Source: Bradyrhizobium yuanmingense (GTDB lineage: Bacteria > Pseudomonadota > Alphaproteobacteria > Rhizobiales > Xanthobacteraceae). From it: a stretch of DNA of 64,000 bases. Position 1 is the first letter of the stretch. Each line of letters opens with the position of its first letter. The DNA lies in NCBI RefSeq assembly GCF_029167105.1, contig NZ_JARFML010000012.1:1-64000 (forward strand). Reading direction: 5' to 3'. The position numbers and the translations under genes were made by a program. Shown here one piece after another: positions 59,611-64,000 of this stretch. Under the pieces are notes generated by a model that worked only from the letters and a program-made list of their open reading frames with translations, was not told the origin of the DNA and did no database searches.

Positions 59611-61002
59611 ATGCACCGCAGCGCCGCTACCGACACTGACCTCGAGGCCCGATCGTTCGGCCGCGTCCTGCGCGATGCCGTGGCGGAGCTGAACGCCGCG
59701 CTGGCGGCGCGCTGCCTCGTCGCCGTCGCGGCCCTGCTGCTGATGCTGGTGACGCTCGACCCGTTCCCAGACCTGCGCAATCCCGATGTCACCACTGTCG
59801 TCGGCGGGCGAATGGCGCTGACCTATATCGCCTGGGGGCTCCTGGCTGCAGTCGCGGTGCTGTTCGTTGCGTCGACGGATGCCCCCGCGCTGAAGACCTT
59901 GGTAACGCCGCTTCATCTCTGTCTCGTGGGCTGGCTGCTGATCAACATCGTGCTCTCCGAGAGCCGCGGGTTGTCGATCCAGCGCTTTGTGCTCCTCGTC
60001 AGCACGACCTCGCTCGCCGTCCTGTTGCCGTTGCTGCCGCCGACGCGGCGCAGCTTCAACCTTTGCCTGGGCAGCGCCGCGCTCGTGCTGCTCGCGCTGT
60101 GCTATCTCGGCGTCTTCCTCGCGCCGCAATATGCGGTCCACACGGCGCTCGACGTCACCGAGCCGCAGCTTGCCGGCGACTGGCGCGGCAGCTTTGGCCA
60201 CAAGAACGTCGCCTCCGCCGTAATGACCATCCTGGTCTATGTCGGCATCTACCTGTCCGCCGTCGGCTCGTTCGTGATGGGGCCTGTGACCGCCGTGCTG
60301 GCCGGCACCTTCCTGATCTTCACCGGGGGCAAGACGTCCTCGGTGCTGTGCCTTGCGATCTACGTGCTCGCTTCGCTGGTCTACGTCACGCCAAGCCTGT
60401 GGCTGAAGCGGCTCATCTGCTTCGTGCCGCTGATTGCGATGAACCTGTTGACCGTCGGCAGTGTCGTCAGTCCGGTGCTGGCGGCGATGACACGGCTGCT
60501 TCCGCTCGATCCCACCTTCACCGGACGCTCCGCGATCTGGGACTTCGCGCTCGCGGCCGTTGCCGAGAAGCCGATCATCGGCCACGGCTATTCTGCGTTC
60601 TGGGACGACGTGAGTGCGCGGGCCACCGCGGAAGGAGCCGAATGGGCGACATCGGCGGCGCACAGCCACAATAGCTACCTCGATCTCGCGGTCACGATCG
60701 GTCTGCCGGGGCTGCTGCTGGTGATCCTCATCTTCGTGCTCGCCCCGCTCCGCAATTTCCAGACGGCGCAGGCTCACAGCCGCAGTGGCGCGCTGGCCAA
60801 GCTGTTCCTGACCGTGTGGCTGTTCGGCCTGTACTACGGTGCCACCGAGACCTTTCTGCTCGAACGACAGAATCCGATCTGGTTCATGTTCGCGCTGGCG
60901 GTGGCCGGCCTGCACTTCCTGGCGAGGTTCCAATGCATCGAGCAGACCGAGCCGAAATGCGGACAGCTTGTCGCAGGTGGCAATGATGCCGCGATCGGTT
61001 AA
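59611..61002 (+). CDS. O-antigen ligase/polymerase-like membrane protein (WaaL/Wzy family)
   Basis: 463 residues with ten or more hydrophobic helices. Family marks: RGSFGHKNVASAVMTILVYVGIYLSA (about 193), TGRSAIWDFALAAVAEKPIIGHGYSAFW (about 305) and HSHNSYLDLAVTIGLPGLLLV (about 350). Such proteins ligate or polymerise undecaprenyl-linked glycans on the periplasmic side. It would be the polymerase or ligase for the polysaccharide whose co-polymerase is Wzz-like here. ATG 59611 lacks a strong SD. Followed 71 bp later by the GNAT-type gene on the same strand. Confidence 0.88.
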   Translation: MHRSAATDTDLEARSFGRVLRDAVAELNAALAARCLVAVAALLLMLVTLDPFPDLRNPDVTTVVGGRMALTYIAWGLLAAVAVLFVASTDAPALKTLVTPLHLCLVGWLLINIVLSESRGLSIQRFVLLVSTTSLAVLLPLLPPTRRSFNLCLGSAALVLLALCYLGVFLAPQYAVHTALDVTEPQLAGDWRGSFGHKNVASAVMTILVYVGIYLSAVGSFVMGPVTAVLAGTFLIFTGGKTSSVLCLAIYVLASLVYVTPSLWLKRLICFVPLIAMNLLTVGSVVSPVLAAMTRLLPLDPTFTGRSAIWDFALAAVAEKPIIGHGYSAFWDDVSARATAEGAEWATSAAHSHNSYLDLAVTIGLPGLLLVILIFVLAPLRNFQTAQAHSRSGALAKLFLTVWLFGLYYGATETFLLERQNPIWFMFALAVAGLHFLARFQCIEQTEPKCGQLVAGGNDAAIG

Positions 61003-61073
61003 CGGGCCGTCAGGCTGTGCTCGGCAATAAACATCGGCTATCTGGAGCCATTCAGCAATCGCATGCCCCGCGC

Positions 61074-62219
61074 ATGACCTTCCTCAGCATTGATCAGCCC
61101 GACGATTTTGCGTCCAGCGCGTCGGCCATCGCGGTCGATTTCCTGCGTGACTGGCGGCGCGCGGCCTCGCGCCTGAGCGCCGGGCACCGCACCGCCTTCC
61201 AGCATGCCGACTGGCTCGGCGCCTGGTACGAGGCGTTTCACGACGTCGCGCCACTGATCGCCGTGATCTCCGATGCTGCCACCGGCAAGGACATCGCGGT
61301 CGTGCCGATGATCAGCCATGTCAGGCGCGGCATCCGCATCGTCGAGTTCGCGGACCTCGGCGTCTCCGACAACAACGCACCGATCCTGGCGCTCGATGCC
61401 GCGTTGGATGCGGGAACGGCGGACGCGATCAACACGGCGCTGATCGGCGCGTTGCGCGCGCTGCCCGATCGCCTCGATCTGCTCCGCCTGAAGAAGATGC
61501 CGGCGGAGGTCGGCGGCAAGCCGAATCCGCTGGTATCGCTCGGCCGGATCGGATCCTCCTCGCTCAATGGCAATCTCGTGTTGATGGGCGACGACTATGG
61601 CGGCTATCAGGCCGCGATCAAGCGCCTGCAGATGCCGCGCTGCTGGCGGGTCTTCAGCCGTCATGCCGGTGCGCGGTTCGAGATCGCCGCCGATGTCGCG
61701 CGTGCGCACGAGCTGTTGGACGTGATGGATCTCCAGCAGCAGGCACGCATGCAAAAGCTCGGCTCGCGGTTCGTTCTCAACGACGAAACCCATGCGCGAT
61801 TCTATCGCGAGGTCGTCCGCCGGGGCCTCGCGGGAGGTCATGCCATGGTCTCGGCACTGGTGTGCGAGGAAGGCATTGTCGCCACCGCGCTCGGCGTCAA
61901 GCATGGCGCGACCTATGTCCTGCTGCGCATCAGCCATGGCGGCGATCAATGGTCGAGCTGCTCGCCGGGTCTGCTCGTCACCGAGCGCACCATGGCGGCG
62001 CTGCATGCGCAAGGCCTGCGCCGTTTCGACCTCAGCATCGGCAATCAGGACTACAAGCGGCGCCTCGGTGCCGAGAGGGTGCCGCTGACCGATGTCAGCG
62101 TCGCGCTGTCCTGGCGCGGCCTGCCCTTCGTCTGGCGCGATCACGCCGCGCAGGGCCTTCGGCGCTATCCGAAGCTCGCCTCCCTCGCGGCGAGGGCAAT
62201 GGGCAAGGGAGTACGCTGA
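61074..62219 (+). CDS. GNAT-family acyltransferase (CelD/BcsL-like)
   Basis: 381 residues. Tandem GNAT-like halves with QHADWLGAWYEAFHDVAPLIAVISD (about 45) and FYREVVRRGLAGGHAMVSALVCEEGIVATALGVKHGATYVLLRISHGGDQWSSCSPGLLVTERTMAALHAQGLRRFDLSIGNQDYKRRLGAERVPL (about 240-345), the signature of Acetyltransf_6 proteins linked to exopolysaccharide or cellulose gene sets. It probably acetylates or acylates a sugar precursor. Start MTFLSIDQPD at 61074 is chosen from family-like N-terminus; the SD is weak. Convergent with the RBBP9-like gene 22 bp downstream. Confidence 0.85.
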   Translation: MTFLSIDQPDDFASSASAIAVDFLRDWRRAASRLSAGHRTAFQHADWLGAWYEAFHDVAPLIAVISDAATGKDIAVVPMISHVRRGIRIVEFADLGVSDNNAPILALDAALDAGTADAINTALIGALRALPDRLDLLRLKKMPAEVGGKPNPLVSLGRIGSSSLNGNLVLMGDDYGGYQAAIKRLQMPRCWRVFSRHAGARFEIAADVARAHELLDVMDLQQQARMQKLGSRFVLNDETHARFYREVVRRGLAGGHAMVSALVCEEGIVATALGVKHGATYVLLRISHGGDQWSSCSPGLLVTERTMAALHAQGLRRFDLSIGNQDYKRRLGAERVPLTDVSVALSWRGLPFVWRDHAAQGLRRYPKLASLAARAMGKGVR

Positions 62220-62241
62220 CGCCGCGCCGTCTGTTTCGCCA

Positions 62242-62781
62242 TCACCTCGGAAGGCCCGCCCGGAAAGCATCCAGCAACGCGCGTCCTTGCGGCCAGTCGC
62301 CGAGCCCGCTCGCGGCATTGATGTGGCCGAGCGCGCCCGGCACGATCAGGCCGGACTGCCAGTCCTGCGCCCGCCGCCGTGTCACCTCGAGCGCTCCATA
62401 GGGATCATTCGTGCTCGCGATGATCAGCGCGGGAAAGCGCAACGCGCGGCGGGGGACCGGCTTGAACGCCACAGCTTCCGCGGGAAAATCGCCGCCATCG
62501 GGATCGGGCACGGCGACCAGAAAGGCGCCCGCAATCGCGGAGGGGAAGCGCGCGGCCCAGTGCGCCACCAAAAGGCAGGCGAGGCTGTGTGCGACCAGGA
62601 CGGGCGGCCTGGCGCAGCGCGCGACCGCGTGCTCCAGGGCTTGCTCCCAGTCGTCGAGCTCCGGCTGGTCCCAGCTCGACGGCTGGAATCGCGTGAAGCG
62701 CGCATCAGCGCGCTCCCATAGCGTCTGCCAGTGGGTATCTCCGGAGCCGCCGAGCCCGGGCAATGTGATGATGTCGTGCAT
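62242..62781 (-). CDS. RBBP9/YdeN-family alpha/beta hydrolase
   Basis: 179 residues. Opens ITLPGLGGSGDTHWQTLWERA (oxyanion hole and GDTHWQ), with nucleophile serine in LVAHSLACLLVAHWAA (about 66), acid in ALIIASTNDPYG (about 128) and histidine in GALGHINAASGLGDWPQG (about 153). Serine hydrolase of unknown small-molecule or peptide substrate. Divergent from the Lrp-type regulator. Confidence 0.9.
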   Translation of the reverse strand: MHDIITLPGLGGSGDTHWQTLWERADARFTRFQPSSWDQPELDDWEQALEHAVARCARPPVLVAHSLACLLVAHWAARFPSAIAGAFLVAVPDPDGGDFPAEAVAFKPVPRRALRFPALIIASTNDPYGALEVTRRRAQDWQSGLIVPGALGHINAASGLGDWPQGRALLDAFRAGLPR

Positions 62782-62902
62782 GAACGTCCGTGATATCTGA
62801 GGTGACGCCGCAGTGTGACCGATCGCGGTCCTGCATCACATGGCAAGTCATCGGCGAAATCGACCATCTGCCGATGATCTCAAGGTGGAACGGAGAATTG
62901 AG

Positions 62903-63379
62903 TTGGATCGCTTCGGGAGCATCGATGCCAAGGATTTGAAGATCCTCGAGGCGCTGCAGGCCAATGCGCGCGTGCCGCTGTCCGAGCTCGGCCGTTCCGT
63001 CGGGCTGTCCCAGCCGGCCGTGTCCGAACGCGTCAAGCGGCTCGAGGAGGCCGGCATCATCGAGGGCTACGGCGCCCGCATCAACCCGCGCGCCCTCGGG
63101 CTCGGCCTGATGGCGCTGGTGCGCCTGCGCACCTCGCACGAGCACATCAAGACCTGCCTCAAGCGGTTCAGCGAAATCCCTCACATCATCGAAGTCCATC
63201 GCGTCACGGGCGATGACTGTTTCGTGCTCAAGGTGCTCGTTCCGGCGCCGGAGGATCTCGAGACCATCGTGGATCGCATTGCCGGTTTTGGCGCTGTGAC
63301 GACCTCGCTGGTGCTGCGGAGCGAGCCCGTGCGGCCGATCGGCAGGGACCTCGTCAGGAAGAAGCCAGAACTGAGTTGA
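62903..63379 (+). CDS. Lrp/AsnC-family transcriptional regulator
   Basis: 158 residues from the TTG at 62903, which has GGAGA six bases upstream and gives the usual Lrp length: HTH LDRFGSIDAKDLKILEALQANARVPLSELGRSVGLSQPAVSERVKRLEEAGIIEGYGA, then the RAM domain (EVHRVTGDDCFVLKVLVPAPEDLETIVDRIAGFGAVTTSLVL). In-frame alternatives are GTG 62885 and ATG 62840 (179 residues). Divergent from the RBBP9-like hydrolase and upstream of a methyltransferase. Its regulon is unknown. Confidence 0.88.
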   Translation: MDRFGSIDAKDLKILEALQANARVPLSELGRSVGLSQPAVSERVKRLEEAGIIEGYGARINPRALGLGLMALVRLRTSHEHIKTCLKRFSEIPHIIEVHRVTGDDCFVLKVLVPAPEDLETIVDRIAGFGAVTTSLVLRSEPVRPIGRDLVRKKPELS

Positions 63380-63401
63380 GGCGCGGCCACGTCACCGCGC
63401 C
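63380..63401 (+). terminator. Possible terminator hairpin after Lrp gene
   Basis: GGCGCGG and CCGCGCC arms with an 8-base loop directly at the Lrp stop, no U-tract. Weak candidate. Confidence 0.35.
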
Positions 63402-63482
63402 GTCACAACGGCCGCGATTGCGCAAGCCTTCCGATGATCGTCCTCGTTGTGTTATCGTCGCTTTCGTTCCCCCGGAGGCGAC

Positions 63483-64000
63483 ATGGAAGACCGTTCGGCA
63501 AAATATCGTGCATTCTATGCGCAGTTGATTTGCGCGGCGGCGAAGGCTGCGGACCCTCGCCTCGAGCAGGCCTTTCGGACCGTCAGGCGCGAGCCGTTCG
63601 TCGGGCCCGGGCCATGGTCGATCGGTCTCGGCGGTCATCCCTATGTGGTGACGCCTGACGATGATCCCGCCTTCCTCTATCAGAACGCGCTGTTGGCGCT
63701 GGACCCGGCGCGCGGTCTCAACATCGGCATGCCCGGCGCGCACGCCTACTGGCTCAGCGGCTGCGCCGTGAAGGAAGGCGAGACCGTGGTCCAGATCGGC
63801 GCCGGCAGCGGCTACTACACCGCGATTCTCGCGCATCTCGTCGGTCCCGGCGGCCGCGTTTACGCCTATGAGCTCGATGAACGTCTTGCGGGACTTGCGC
63901 GCGACAATCTGAAGGACATCGCCCATGTGGACGTGCGCGGACGCTCGGGCATCGCGTCGGATCTGCCGGCGGCCGACGTGATCTATGTCTGCGCGGGCGC
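63483..64000 (+). CDS. Protein-L-isoaspartate O-methyltransferase-like protein, cut by window end
   Basis: 172 codons are visible before the edge, so the C-terminus is missing. The sequence begins MEDRSAKYRAFYAQLICAA and contains EQAFRTVRREPFVGPGPWSIG and AdoMet motif I, TVVQIGAGSGYYTAILAHLVGPGGRVYAYELDERLAG (about 103-140), the arrangement of Pcm-like methyltransferases, which repair isoaspartyl residues or have diverged roles. GGAGG lies six bases upstream of the ATG. A minus-strand frame over the same DNA is a shadow. Confidence 0.8.
   Translation, partial: MEDRSAKYRAFYAQLICAAAKAADPRLEQAFRTVRREPFVGPGPWSIGLGGHPYVVTPDDDPAFLYQNALLALDPARGLNIGMPGAHAYWLSGCAVKEGETVVQIGAGSGYYTAILAHLVGPGGRVYAYELDERLAGLARDNLKDIAHVDVRGRSGIASDLPAADVIYVCAG

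Noticed and set aside
59400..59639. 79-codon frame just upstream of the ligase-like gene
   Set aside because: Arg/Pro/Ala-rich, no ribosome-binding site, overlaps the start of the real gene.
1..64000. Search for tRNA, rRNA, CRISPR arrays, transposases, integrases, phage genes or defence systems
   Set aside because: No cloverleaf, repeat-spacer array or recognisable mobile or defence protein was seen by reading; a tRNA/IS search tool would be decisive.

Overview
The window is about 64 kb of GC-rich DNA with dense, strongly codon-biased genes. Ribosome-binding sites are of the GGAG type, GTG and TTG starts recur, and intergenic palindromic repeats (GTCATTCCGGGG..., TCGTGCCCCGG..., CCCCGCGAAGGCGGGG...) are present. 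This, with many acyl-CoA and aromatic-catabolism genes, orphan binding proteins, WYL regulators and a fused indolepyruvate:ferredoxin oxidoreductase, points to an alphaproteobacterium of the Bradyrhizobium/Rhodopseudomonas type. That assignment is inferred from gene content and style, not from a database search. I see no rRNA, tRNA, CRISPR array, phage or insertion sequence; it reads as ordinary chromosome.

Layout. 0.2-7.3 kb: acyl-CoA synthetase, AraC regulator, MFS transporter, MBL-fold protein, and a MetX-like hydrolase followed by a fatty acid desaturase. 7.3-15.9 kb: two WYL-type HTH regulators, each divergent from a glutathione S-transferase locus and each with striking palindromic operators; between them lie an enoyl-CoA hydratase, an orphan TAXI-family binding protein and small hypothetical genes. 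16.0-21.2 kb: a leftward operon for hydroxycinnamate (ferulate/coumarate-type) activation and side-chain shortening: crotonase, feruloyl-CoA synthase, SDR, thioesterase and a LivK-like binding protein. 21.3-27.6 kb: SDR, aldehyde dehydrogenase, old yellow enzyme, GFA-like protein and a benzoylformate-decarboxylase-like ThDP enzyme.

27.7-35.1 kb: a flavin monooxygenase divergent from an M20 peptidase, then a GltIJKL-type glutamate/aspartate importer and a D-amino-acid transaminase, plausibly one peptide/amino-acid scavenging unit. 35.2-39.7 kb: an EmrAB-type efflux pump with a carboxymuconolactone-decarboxylase-like protein and a divergent LysR regulator; the same 17-bp box lies at the same distance upstream of both emrA and emrB. 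40.1-46.7 kb: DUF3616 protein, indoleacetamide-hydrolase-like amidase, the fused indolepyruvate oxidoreductase and its divergent Lrp regulator. 47.0-51.1 kb: one very long cytosolic c-di-GMP protein with five tandem GAF repeats plus intact GGDEF and EAL motifs.

51.0-62.2 kb: a surface-polysaccharide region with a Wzz/BY-kinase-like co-polymerase (P-loop looks degenerate), WecB/TagA glycosyltransferase, GalE, methyltransferase, two family-2 glycosyltransferases, an O-antigen-ligase-like protein and a CelD/GNAT-type acyltransferase. 62.2-64 kb: RBBP9-like hydrolase, a second Lrp regulator and a truncated Pcm-like methyltransferase running off the end.

The most interesting signals are the two WYL-GST modules with their matched operators, the penta-GAF GGDEF-EAL protein, the duplicated emr box and the degenerate tyrosine-kinase-like polysaccharide co-polymerase. 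No clearly new multi-gene system such as a defence island or biosynthetic cluster was recognised.
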